Assembly (NCBI GenBank): GCA_019739295.1 | Contig: JAHHDV010000006.1 | Location: forward strand, 1 to 36,234 | DNA from: Taibaiella sp. | GTDB taxonomy: Bacteria; Bacteroidota; Bacteroidia; Chitinophagales; Chitinophagaceae | DNA length: 36,234 nt | Direction: 5' to 3' | In this document: piece after piece, positions 26,371 through 35,212 of the stretch | Layout: the number at the start of each line of letters is the position of its first letter | Position numbering within the stretch: position 1 is the first letter of the stretch | Notes under the pieces: model-generated | The model's database searches: none | Seen by the model: the letters and a program-made list of their open reading frames with translations, nothing else | Told to the model about the DNA's origin: nothing | Program-made: the position numbers and the translations under genes

Positions 26371-27246
26371 ATGAAATCATTATCAAAAATAGTGATGGTA
26401 ATCGCCGTGTTACTATCATCAATAAACGGCTTCGCACAAATCAAGAATGCGAAAACAGAAACCGTAAAGATTTACGGCAATTGTGGTATGTGCAAAACCA
26501 CCATCGAAAAAGCAGGTAACGTAAAAAAGGTAGCCAGCGTGGACTGGAACAAAGATACCAAGATGGCTACGCTCACCTATGACGGCGACAAAACAAATCA
26601 GGATGAAATCCTGAAACGTATTGCTTTGGCTGGTTATGACAGTGAGAAGTTCCGTGCGCCGGATGACGTATATGCTAAACTGGCTGGTTGCTGCCAGTAT
26701 GATAGACCCGTGAAGACGGTTGCCAAAAACAAAGAGGCTGGCATGGACATGAATGCCGGACATGGCAATCACGACCATAGCCAAATGGCAGCTAATAAAG
26801 ATGCAGCTCAAAACCAATCACAGCTAAAAGCTGTATTTGACAACTATTTTTCAGTGAAAGACGCTTTGATAAAAACCGATGCGGCGACCGCATCTGCCAA
26901 AGCCGCTGAATTGGCTGCATCCCTTAAAGCAGTCGATATGAACAAGCTATCGGCAGAGGAACATACGGCTTGGATGAAAGTGATGCAGGATTTGACGGCC
27001 AATGCGGAAAGCATTTCAAAATCAAAAGATGTTGCAAAACAAAGAAGTTCTTTTGCGGCACTTTCGGAAAGCATCTACACACTTGCCAAAGTTTCTAAAC
27101 AGGACACCCCCATTTATTACCAGCACTGCCCTATGTACAACGGAGGTAAGGGAGCCAATTGGCTAAGTAAAGAGAATGCGGTTAAAAATCCATATTACGG
27201 CTCACAGATGCTCACCTGCGGAAGTACGGTCGAAACCATTAAATAA
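26371..27246 (+). CDS. Exported HMA + DUF3347 copper-handling protein
   Basis: 291 residues. A signal peptide (IVMVIAVLLSSINGFAQ) is followed by an HMA domain (about residues 28-92) with YGNCGMCKTTIEKAG and a trailing GCCQYD. A Met/His-rich linker (AGMDMNAGHGNHDHSQM, about 127-143) leads to a DUF3347 domain with QLKAVFDNYFSVKDALI and the signature YYQHCPMYNGGKGANWLS / NPYYGSQMLTCG. It is probably a periplasmic copper-binding protein. The gene precedes a CopB-type ATPase, and a second DUF3347 protein follows that ATPase. Confidence 0.82.
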   Translation: MKSLSKIVMVIAVLLSSINGFAQIKNAKTETVKIYGNCGMCKTTIEKAGNVKKVASVDWNKDTKMATLTYDGDKTNQDEILKRIALAGYDSEKFRAPDDVYAKLAGCCQYDRPVKTVAKNKEAGMDMNAGHGNHDHSQMAANKDAAQNQSQLKAVFDNYFSVKDALIKTDAATASAKAAELAASLKAVDMNKLSAEEHTAWMKVMQDLTANAESISKSKDVAKQRSSFAALSESIYTLAKVSKQDTPIYYQHCPMYNGGKGANWLSKENAVKNPYYGSQMLTCGSTVETIK

Positions 27247-27260
27247 CAGGTCTGAAAGCT

Positions 27261-27698
27261 ATGGTACAGTACAATGACATGGTGCAGGCGCTTAAAGACC
27301 TAAGACAACGTGGGTACAGTATGGACTTTAGTCTGTTGCCGGACTGTCTGTACTGTACGTCAAGGAGCCTGAAACTAAAACCGGAGGATTTTACGGTTAC
27401 GGAAACTCATAGGTTTGAAAGCCTCGACAGCAGTCCTGATAACAATGCCGTAATTTATGCCATATCGTCTAATGATAGTAAGAATAAAGGCGTACTTGTT
27501 GATGCCTATGGTACTTATGCCGAAGAAATGACCCATGAGATGGCAAAAAAAATTAAGTGCAACATAACTTTTAAAACCCCTTGTTATGAAAAAATATACT
27601 TGTCCTATGCACCCACAGGTGCTAAAAGACGAACCGGGCAAATGCCCGCTCTGTGGCATGGCATTGGTTCCCGTTGGCGGTGCGTCAGTTTCTCATGA
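27261..27698 (+). CDS. Second PRPP-synthetase-like small protein, 3' end probably frameshifted
   Basis: As written 145 residues, but only about the first 100 resemble the paralogue at 11994 (LRQRGYSMDFSLL, THRFESLDSSPDNNAVIYAI, KGVLVDAYGTYAEE). After MAKKI the frame runs 113 bp into the next gene, giving unlikely sequence. The A8 run at 27545-27552 is the likely cause: with one A fewer the protein would end MAKKLSAT at TAA 27565-27567, leaving 18 bp before the ATPase start. It lies between a DUF3347 gene and copB. Function unknown; the PRPP synthetase label is not supported by length or motif. Confidence 0.55.
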   Translation: MVQYNDMVQALKDLRQRGYSMDFSLLPDCLYCTSRSLKLKPEDFTVTETHRFESLDSSPDNNAVIYAISSNDSKNKGVLVDAYGTYAEEMTHEMAKKIKCNITFKTPCYEKIYLSYAPTGAKRRTGQMPALWHGIGSRWRCVSFS

Positions 27699-29706
27699 AC
27701 ACACATCAGAACATGGGCATTCCGGGCATTCTCAACATGGCCATGCTGACGAAAACTTTAATAAACATGAGGGACATCATACAGGTGATTTCCTCACTCG
27801 TTTTTGGATAAGCCTTGTCATTACAATCCCTATACTGCTCCTGTCGCACATGATACAGCAATGGTTAGGTTTCTCGCTTGCTTTCAATGGCGATAAATAT
27901 GTGTTGCTGGCATTGGGTACGGTGATTTATTGCTATGGAGGCTTACCATTCCTAAAGGGAATGATTGGCGAGGTGAAAGCCAAAGCCATAGGGATGATGA
28001 CACTTGTTGCTATCGCCATATCCGTAGCCTATGTCTATTCCGTAGCCGTTGTATTTGGCTTGCAGGGTATGGATTTCTTTTGGGAACTGGCAACCCTAAT
28101 TGACATCATGCTGTTAGGGCATTGGCTGGAAATGCGTTCCCAAATGGCTGCTTCACGGGCATTACAGTCATTGGTAGCGTTACTGCCCAACGATGTTACC
28201 GTGGAACGAGGCGGAGAAGCTGTAAAGATAAAGCTCGAAGACCTGCAAAGCGGTGAAACGGCTATCATAAAACCGGGTGAAAAAATTCCAGCCGACGGAT
28301 TGGTTCTGGATGGGCTTTCATATATCAACGAGAGTATGCTTACCGGAGAAAGTGTTCCCGTAAAAAAGGAAAAGGACGGAAAGGTCATCGCAGGCTCTAT
28401 CAATGGCGATGGTGCGCTGAAAGTTAAGGTAACAGCCGTTGGAAAAGACAGCTACCTGAACAGGGTTATCAATCTTGTGCAGGAGGCACAAGCTACTAAG
28501 TCCAATACGCAAAACCTTGCGGACAAAGTTGCCAAATGGCTCACCTTTATTGCCATTGCCGTGGGCATAGGCACATTTGCCTATTGGTATGCAAGCAGTG
28601 GAGATATTGCCTTTGCGCTTGAAAGAATGGTGACGGTAATGGTAACGGCCTGCCCGCACGCATTGGGCGTGGCTATCCCGTTGGTGGTCGCCATTTCCAC
28701 AACGCTATCGGCGACCAATGGTCTGCTCATCCGCAACCGCACAGCATTTGAAACCACCCGTAAGCTATCTACCATCATTTTTGACAAAACCGGAACGCTC
28801 ACCAAAGGTTCCCATGCCGTGGAAAAGGTTATTCCCTTTACGGACGAATACAATGCCGATGCAGTTATCCAGTATGCTGCCGCAGTACAGCAAAATTCGG
28901 AACACCATATCGCAAAAGGCATTATGGCTACATTGAAAGAAAAGAGGCTTGCGTTATGGAAGTCTGAAAACTTTAGCTATATGCAGGGTATAGGTGTAAA
29001 AGGTGTTGTAAACGGAAAGAGTGTTGTAGCTGGTGGCCCGAATTACTTCACCGAAAACCACCTTTCTTTGCCGGAAATTCCAACCGAAATTAATCAGGAA
29101 GCCGAAACAGTAAACTTTGTTCTCATTGATGACCGGGTAATCGGCCTCATTACTTTGGCAGACAGCATCCGTGAGGGGTCGGCACAGGCGATTGAGGAAC
29201 TCAAAAAAATGGGCATCAAGTCCTTTCTGCTCACGGGGGATAACGACAGGATTGCTGCTGCCGTAGCCGGAAAATTGGGTATGGACGGGTATTTGGCCAA
29301 TGTGCTTCCGCATAACAAGCAGGAGAAAGTAAAGGAGTTTCAGGCAAAAGGCGAAATCGTAGCAATGACTGGTGATGGTGTAAATGATGCACCTGCACTG
29401 GCACAGGCAGATGTTGGAATTGCCGTGGGTTCCGGTACGGACGTGGCTGCCGAAACAGCGGATATCATATTGGTAGACAGTGACCCGAGGGATGTGGTCA
29501 AACTGATTGACTTCGGCAAACTTACCTACAAAAAGATGGTACAGAACCTGATATGGGCGGTTGGCTACAACGTGGTGGCAATACCGCTTGCGGCAGGCGT
29601 ACTCTATCCGAATTTTGTTTTAAGTCCCGCTATGGGTGCTGTGCTGATGAGTGTAAGCACCATTGTAGTGGCTATTAACGCAAGTTTTTTAAAAATCAAA
29701 AAATAA
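27586..29706 (+). CDS. copB: CopB-type (CPH motif) P1B-3 copper ATPase
   Basis: 706 residues. It starts with a heavy-metal-binding domain, YTCPMHPQVLKDEPGKCPLCGMALVP (spread over residues 4-28, with Cys at 6, 20 and 23), followed by a His-rich segment (HEHTSEHGHSGHSQHGH). The transport motif is TACPHALGVAIP (CPH), which defines the P1B-3 group linked to Cu(II)/Cu(I) or silver export. MLTGESVPVKK, DKTGTLTKGSH, SEHHIAKG in the HP position, and GDGVNDAPALAQADVG complete the ATPase. It complements the CPC-type CopA upstream. Its start overlaps the 3' end of the preceding frame as written. Confidence 0.92.
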   Translation: MKKYTCPMHPQVLKDEPGKCPLCGMALVPVGGASVSHEHTSEHGHSGHSQHGHADENFNKHEGHHTGDFLTRFWISLVITIPILLLSHMIQQWLGFSLAFNGDKYVLLALGTVIYCYGGLPFLKGMIGEVKAKAIGMMTLVAIAISVAYVYSVAVVFGLQGMDFFWELATLIDIMLLGHWLEMRSQMAASRALQSLVALLPNDVTVERGGEAVKIKLEDLQSGETAIIKPGEKIPADGLVLDGLSYINESMLTGESVPVKKEKDGKVIAGSINGDGALKVKVTAVGKDSYLNRVINLVQEAQATKSNTQNLADKVAKWLTFIAIAVGIGTFAYWYASSGDIAFALERMVTVMVTACPHALGVAIPLVVAISTTLSATNGLLIRNRTAFETTRKLSTIIFDKTGTLTKGSHAVEKVIPFTDEYNADAVIQYAAAVQQNSEHHIAKGIMATLKEKRLALWKSENFSYMQGIGVKGVVNGKSVVAGGPNYFTENHLSLPEIPTEINQEAETVNFVLIDDRVIGLITLADSIREGSAQAIEELKKMGIKSFLLTGDNDRIAAAVAGKLGMDGYLANVLPHNKQEKVKEFQAKGEIVAMTGDGVNDAPALAQADVGIAVGSGTDVAAETADIILVDSDPRDVVKLIDFGKLTYKKMVQNLIWAVGYNVVAIPLAAGVLYPNFVLSPAMGAVLMSVSTIVVAINASFLKIKK

Positions 29707-29712
29707 ATAAAA

Positions 29713-30378
29713 ATGAAAAATCTAACATTATCAATCATTGCTGTTATCATGGCATTTGTAACAGTATCATGCAATCAGGCATCCAACAAAAACGAGCAGT
29801 CTTCAAGTGATACTGCTGTGGTATCACAAGAACAGCCAGCTTCCCAACCAAAAGAGGATGATACGGTAGCTGCGCCCGCTGTGAGCGAAACACCGAGCGG
29901 TCAGGAAGCAATAGCAACAGGAAAAGAAGAAACAAAAAACTTTTCTATTGCGCCCATAGTTACCGATTATCTGTCCTTAAAGAACGCCCTTGTTTCGGAC
30001 GATGACAAAGCTGCCGCCAGTTCAGGGAAAAAGCTGTTAGCTACCCTGAATAAAGTGGACATGAAAGCCGTTCCTGCTGATAAGCACAAAAAGTACATGG
30101 ACATAGCGGACGATGCTAAAGAACACGCAGAACATATCGGGGAAAATGTCGGCAACATCCACCACCAGCGGGAACATTTGGCCTCGCTTGGCGAAGATTT
30201 GAAAGACCTGATTGATTTGTTCGGTACATCGCAAACATTGTATCAGGACCATTGCCCGATGTTCAATGACGGTAAGGGTGCTGTTTGGTTCAGCGAAAAC
30301 AAGGAAATCAAAAACCCTTACTACGGTTCTAAAATGCTGACCTGCGGTAAGGTGGAAAAAACAATTAACAGCAAATAA
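29713..30378 (+). CDS. DUF3347 lipoprotein
   Basis: 221 residues. A lipoprotein signal (IIAVIMAFVTVSC, then NQAS) places the Cys at residue 20. A low-complexity linker rich in S, E, A and Q (about 24-75) precedes a DUF3347 domain with IVTDYLSLKNALVSDD and the signature YQDHCPMFNDGKGAVWFSENKEI / NPYYGSKMLTCG in two halves. It starts 6 bp after copB and is a paralogue of the DUF3347 part of 26371. It probably binds copper at the outer face of a membrane. Confidence 0.82.
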   Translation: MKNLTLSIIAVIMAFVTVSCNQASNKNEQSSSDTAVVSQEQPASQPKEDDTVAAPAVSETPSGQEAIATGKEETKNFSIAPIVTDYLSLKNALVSDDDKAAASSGKKLLATLNKVDMKAVPADKHKKYMDIADDAKEHAEHIGENVGNIHHQREHLASLGEDLKDLIDLFGTSQTLYQDHCPMFNDGKGAVWFSENKEIKNPYYGSKMLTCGKVEKTINSK

Positions 30379-30388
30379 ATTTCGGGTT

Positions 30389-30913
30389 ATGGAAAATATG
30401 CAAAACAATCACAATGCGGGTCATGCCTCGGAGCATGGCACGCACAATCCAAAACATGCTTCGGGCATGTACAAACGCTTTGCGGTGATGGCTGTCGCCA
30501 TGTTCGCAGTGATGTATTTTATCATGTACGCCATGATTGACGAGTGGCAGAACCTGATACCCAATATCAATAACCTGTACATGACCCTGCTGATGACCTC
30601 GGCAATGCTGCTTATCGAATTAGCGATAATGAAAGTGATGTACCCCAACAGGAAGATGAATTGGGCGATAGCCATCATCTCGGTTGCCGTTGGCATCTTT
30701 TCATGGTTTGGTATCAGGGAACAAATCAATGTCGGGGACAAGCAGTTTGCAAAGGGTATGATACCCCATCACGCAGCAGCCATATTGATGTCCGAAAAGG
30801 CACACCTGACCGACCCGGAACTGATAGAGCTGCAAAAAAACATACTTAAAACCCAAGCGGAAGAAATTGAACTGATGAAGCGCAAGCTAAAAGAGTTTGA
30901 AGAAAGTAAATAA
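30389..30913 (+). CDS. DUF305-family membrane protein
   Basis: 174 residues. A His-rich N-terminus (NNHNAGHASEHGTHNPKH) is followed by three hydrophobic segments (FAVMAVAMFAVMYFIMYAMI, LYMTLLMTSAMLLIELAIM and WAIAIISVAVGIFSWFGI) and a C-terminal four-helix-type DUF305 piece with the hallmark KGMIPHHAAAILMSEKAH and a coiled tail AEEIELMKRKLKEFE. The family is often found with copper export genes. It starts 10 bp after the DUF3347 lipoprotein. Confidence 0.83.
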   Translation: MENMQNNHNAGHASEHGTHNPKHASGMYKRFAVMAVAMFAVMYFIMYAMIDEWQNLIPNINNLYMTLLMTSAMLLIELAIMKVMYPNRKMNWAIAIISVAVGIFSWFGIREQINVGDKQFAKGMIPHHAAAILMSEKAHLTDPELIELQKNILKTQAEEIELMKRKLKEFEESK

Positions 30914-30937
30914 TAAAATTTAAAAAACAGTTTCGAC

Positions 30938-31356
30938 ATGAGCAAAATAATAATCGGCTTTATTTCCTTATCAGCCCTGCTATTCACCGCTTGCGGACAG
31001 GTAGGGTCAAATAAGGATGAAGCGACACAGCATTCGCAGGCAACTCCGGAAAGCCACGGGCATAGTAACCAAATAGGTGAATTGGTTCCATCGGATGAAG
31101 TCTGCATGGTCAACGATGCCTATATGGGCAAAAAGGCAGTTTGACGTAAAATTTGATGGTAAAACCTATTACGGATGTTGCGAAATGTGTAAGGAACGTA
31201 TTCCAAAAGATGCGACCGTGCGGATGGCGATAGACCCCCTATTCCCATAAGCAGGTAGACAAAGCTAATGCGGTGATTGCTGTGACAGGAAATAACGGTG
31301 AAGTTTCTTATTTTGAAAACAAGGAGAATTATGCCAAGTATGTGAAAAAACAGTAG
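30938..31356 (+). pseudogene. Metal-site lipoprotein, broken by two +1 frameshifts
   Basis: Joined across frames it encodes about 138 residues. The lipoprotein signal ends LLFTAC (Cys about residue 19). A His-containing linker precedes LVPSDEVCMVNDAYMGKK, then, after an extra G at 31135-31136, QFDVKFDGKTYYGCCEMCKERIPKD, and, after an extra C in the C5 run 31235-31239, YSHKQVDKANAVIAV to VKKQ. The VCMVNDAYM/YYGCCEMC pattern resembles YHS/TRASH-type metal sites. As written the protein stops at 31144 after 68 residues. No firm family name can be given. Confidence 0.65.
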
Positions 31357-31388
31357 ACACAAAAAGATGAAGCCACAATAAAATAATT

Positions 31389-31844
31389 ATGACCATAAAG
31401 AAGAAAATCATATTGGGGCTGGCTGTCGTCCTGATTGCCATACAGTTCTTTCAGCCCTTACGGAACCAGGCGGTTGAAGTGCCAGCCACCCATATCGAAA
31501 GGGTGTACACCGTACCCCAAAATGTAAAGGCTATCCTTGTTCAGTCCTGTTATGACTGCCATAGCAACAATACCCATTATCCGTGGTACAGCCGTATCCA
31601 GCCCGGCGCATGGTACATGGCAGAGCATATAAAAAAGGGGAAAGAGGAACTCAACTTTAGCGAATTTGGCGACTATTCTGTCCGCAGGCAGCGAAACAAG
31701 TTCAGGGCTATGGCCGGGCAGGTTAAGGACGGGGAAATGCCGTTGTCATCATACACACTAATTCATCGCAATGCAGTATTGTCACCGGAGGATAAGCAGG
31801 TTTTGATAGCGTGGTTTAGCACAATGGAAGACAGCATTAAATAA
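31389..31844 (+). CDS. Haem-binding domain protein with one CxxCH site
   Basis: 151 residues. One N-terminal membrane anchor or signal (IILGLAVVLIAIQFFQPL) is followed by VKAILVQSCYDCHSNNTHYPWYSRIQPG, whose CYDCH is a c-type haem attachment motif (about residues 55-59). WYMAEHIKKGKEELNFSEF, EMPLSSYTLIHRNAVLS and a final LIAWF block match the haem-binding domain family. It probably sits in the periplasm on the inner membrane. It lies 13 bp upstream of the multicopper oxidase, hinting at an electron-transfer partner. Confidence 0.8.
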   Translation: MTIKKKIILGLAVVLIAIQFFQPLRNQAVEVPATHIERVYTVPQNVKAILVQSCYDCHSNNTHYPWYSRIQPGAWYMAEHIKKGKEELNFSEFGDYSVRRQRNKFRAMAGQVKDGEMPLSSYTLIHRNAVLSPEDKQVLIAWFSTMEDSIK

Positions 31845-31857
31845 AATTTTTCAAATC

Positions 31858-34133
31858 ATGAACAGATATAATAAAATACCTATAAGAATTTTGCAAACAG
31901 TGCTGATACTGCTTTGCACGCAAACGCTGTTTGCACAGAGAGTGGTGCATTACGAGCTGTATGTAAAAGATACGCTTGTCAACTATGCAGGTAAGCAAAA
32001 AAGGGCAATTGCCGTAAACGGGCAAATCCCCATGCCCACCCTTACCTTTACCGAGGGCGACACTGCCGAAATAGTGGTGCACAACCAATTGAAAGAAAGC
32101 ACATCACTTCACTGGCATGGTGTGTTCCTGCCCAATAAAGAAGACGGTGTGCCCTGGCTTACACAAAAACCCATCGCACCGGGCACAACCTACCACCTAC
32201 CGTTTTCCGATTATCCAGCATGGTACGCACTGGTACCATTCCCACTCAGGATTGCAGGAGCAGATTGGCATGTACGGAAGTTTTATCATGAAGAAAAGAA
32301 GCGATGATAAGACATTCAGAAAAGGAATTGACGATTTGCCGACCGTTCCAATTATATTAAGTGAGTGGACAAATCTTAACCCCGATAATATCAACCGTAT
32401 GCTACACAATGCAAATGATTGGGCGGCCATTAAGAAAGGCGCAACACAATCATATGTTGAAGCTATTAAGGAGGGAAAATTAGGGGTAAAGGTAAAAAAA
32501 CGAGTGGAAGCGGATGCTGGCGATGGATGTCAGTGACGTTTACTATGATAAAATCCTAATAAATGGTAGCCATAGCACCGATTTGAAAACAATTGATGGT
32601 AAAAAGCTAAAAGCAGGCGACAAAGTCAGATTGCGTGTTTCCAATGGAGGGGCGTCTTCATATTTCTGGCTACGGTATGCTGGAGGAAAAATTACAGTAG
32701 TAGCGAATGATGGGAATGATGTTGAGCCTGTAGAGGTGGACAGGTTAATCATTGCCGTTTCTGAAACTTACGATATTGTAGTGACTATCCCTCAAGATGG
32801 TTTGGCTTACGAGTTCTTAGCAACAACCGAAGACAGGACACAATCTGCGAGTTACTTTATAGGTGATGGGGTCAAACAGCTTATTTCTCCACTCCCACGA
32901 TTGAAGTATTTCGAGGGGATGAAGATGATGAACGATATGATGAAAATGAATGGCGATTTGGACGATATGGGCATGAAGATGAGCCTTAACCAAATGGACA
33001 TGAATGTAGTGATGTATCCCGAAATTACCGGAGATGCAACAAAAAAAGCAGACCACAGTAAGCATGAGGGTATGGATATGGATAACGACGCTAACCGTTA
33101 CAACGCTAATGCCTTGGGAGACATCAAAACATTAAATTATGCTATGTTGCAATCACCTTATAACACCTCTCTTCCAAATGATGCGCCTGTAAAAGAGTTG
33201 AAATTCACACTTACTGGCAACATGAACCGCTATGTATGGAGCATGGATAATAAAATACTTTCGGAAACTGACAAAATACCTGTAAAAAAAGGAGAAATTC
33301 TACGGATTACCATTTATAATAATTCAATGATGCGGCATCCAATGCATCTTCACGGATTTGATTTCAGGGTGATAAACGGAAAAGGCGAAAAATCGCCGCT
33401 TAAAAATGTGTTGGATATCATGCCTATGGAAACAGATACCATTGAGTTTTTAGCAAATGAGGAAGGTGATTGGTTCTTTCATTGCCATATATTATATCAC
33501 ATGATGGCGGGAATGAACAGGGTCTTTGAAGTTGGAGACTACAATAACCCCTATCTACCCGACAAGGCAAAAGCCTATAAAGAATTGCAAAGAGAAAGTA
33601 ATATGCCTCATTTTATGGCACAAAACGATTTTGCAACCAATGGTAATGATGGAGAAGCTATGCTAATGAATGCACGCTACCAATTAGGAACAGAATGGCG
33701 TTTAGGCTATAATAGTATGCACGGTTATGAAGTAGAAACCCATTTAGGTAGATACATTGGAAAGATGCAATGGTTCATGCCCTTTGTAGGTTTTGATTAC
33801 CGCTACCGTAAAATGGGAGAAGATGAACACGAAAAGAACATATTTGGACAAACCAACAAGAAAGACACCCGCAGGGCGTTCAGTTTAGGGTTTATGTATA
33901 CGTTACCTATGCTGGTCAATTTTCAGGCAGAAGTATATCATGATGGAATTGTGAGATTGCAGTTAATGCGTGAAGATATACCAATTTCAAAAAGACTAAG
34001 AGGTGGTTTTATGGTGAATACCGACTTAGAGTATATGGGAGAACTTAGGTATATCATTAATAAGAATATAGGTATACGTACCCACTATGATAGCGATATG
34101 GGCTTTGGTGTGGGGCTGGCATTGACTTATTAA
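31858..34133 (+). pseudogene. CopA-type multicopper oxidase fused to a CopB-like barrel, broken by two +1 frameshifts
   Basis: Joined across frames it encodes about 757 residues. A signal peptide ends TLFAQ. Copper motifs appear in order: LHWHGVFLPNKEDG (about 82), HGTHWYHSHSG (about 120-130), HPMHLHGFDF (about 492) and WFFHCHILYHMMAGM (about 538-552), i.e. all four His clusters of the type 1/2/3 centres. A Met-rich loop (MKMMNDMMKMNGDLDDMGMKM) precedes domain 3. The last 160 residues alternate like a beta-barrel and end in ALTY, resembling the outer-membrane CopB protein. An extra C lies at 32196-32197 and an extra A in the A7 run 32494-32500. As written the protein is in three pieces (31858-32307, 32117-32536, 32514-34133). 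It would oxidise periplasmic Cu(I). Confidence 0.82.
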
Positions 34134-34145
34134 AATTAAATAACT

Positions 34146-34246
34146 AAGGGTTGTAAACTGCATAACCGTAAAAAAATATCGGTAAAAAAAAGGAGGTGAT
34201 GCAGGTGTAATTCGCAAAGACTAACCTGCATCATACTACAACCCTT
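34146..34246. repeat. Nested inverted repeats downstream of the multicopper oxidase
   Basis: Outer arms AAGGGTTGTA (34146-34155) and TACAACCCTT (34237-34246) enclose inner arms TGATGCAGGT (34197-34206) and ACCTGCATCA (34224-34233). All arms are perfect 10-mers. A purine-rich AAAAAAAAGGAGG (34184-34196) abuts the inner arm. It could be a terminator region or a binding site near the cargo border. Confidence 0.55.
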
Positions 34247-34328
34247 TAAAGTATGCAACAAAAATCTATCTATCGTTCCATCATCAATACGGTAGAGGTT
34301 GAATTTTTTTAAGCAGTAATTGCATCAT

Positions 34329-34355
34329 AAGCTAATACGAACAGTGTTAGCTTTT
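34329..34355 (+). terminator. Hairpin with T run before rteC copy 2
   Basis: AAGCTAATAC (34329-34338) and GTGTTAGCTT (34344-34353) pair with one G-T position around GAACA and run into TTTTCT. It looks like a rho-independent terminator ending the copper transcript, 40 bp upstream of the second rteC. Confidence 0.6.
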
Positions 34356-34394
34356 CTGTATTAACCAATAATATATTACATCAAAATGAAGCGA

Positions 34395-35206
34395 ATGGAT
34401 AAATTTTACAATGAAACATATCTTAAATTGGAAACTGCAATCCAGGAACTGGAGATTGAAACCGACTGCCCCATAAAAAGAATTGAAGCCGTTATACACC
34501 ATATCATACAAAGCCTTGCCGACTTAAAGGACTTTGTACTGAAAAATGACTTTAAGAATATGGAAGAAGAAATCCATTTTTTCAAGTATCAGAAACCTGT
34601 TATTGTTTCAAAGCTCATCTACTACAATGCCATCTATAAATCGAAACAAGAAGACCCTACGGGAACAAGCGTACCAAGAAATATTTTACCAAAGAACTGA
34701 AAAAGCTAAAAAGGTTCTTTGAAAACAACCTTGATTTTTACAAGTATTACCGCAGCAATAATTCTTTCGTTGACGAAAAATTCTTTGTGCGTGGCAAGCA
34801 CGATATAAGGCTGTGGTTAGACACATTTTATTTTGAAGCAGACCATCGTTTTTCTACTTCACACGATTATAAGGTTGCCAAGATTATTGCCAATGACCTG
34901 ATACAAGTTTATTTGGAAGACAGGCTCAATAACATCAATGTGAAAAGGGGTTCGGACAATTCATTGAAATGGACGGCAAGTAAAACGGCACTGACGGAAC
35001 TCATATATGCACTGTACTCCCACGGTGTATTTAACAATGGGAATACAGACATAAAATTGATAGCTAAAACTTTTGAAGAAGCCTTTAATATTGAGTTAGG
35101 CGATTTTTACCACACGTTTATGGAACTGAAAGCCCGTAAGATAAACCGAACCAAATTCCTTGACAGCCTGTGTGAAGCCCTAATAAAAAAAATGGACGAA
35201 AAGTAA
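34395..35206 (+). pseudogene. rteC: RteC-family regulator, second copy, broken by a -1 frameshift
   Basis: Joined across frames it encodes about 270 residues and parallels the copy at 21334 throughout. The ATG at 34395 (MDKFYNETYLKLE) matches the first copy; an in-frame ATG at 34386 would add three residues. The frame breaks after LIYYNAIYK, where one A is missing at 34638-34640 relative to the first copy, and resumes to give FYKYYRSNNSF, RGKHDIRLWLD and the C-terminal RteC blocks. As written the first frame ends at 34700 and the rest has an ORF only from 34787. The 5' half differs clearly from the other copy while the 3' half is nearly the same. It ends 6 bp from the convergent helicase gene. 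Confidence 0.8.
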
Positions 35207-35212
35207 CGACTA

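Noticed and set aside
26256..26519. Frame of 87 residues overlapping the start of the HMA-DUF3347 gene
   Set aside because: It overlaps a well supported gene and spans its hairpin leader; the sequence has no recognisable feature.
34146..34246. Insertion-sequence terminal repeats
   Set aside because: No transposase or target duplication is visible nearby.
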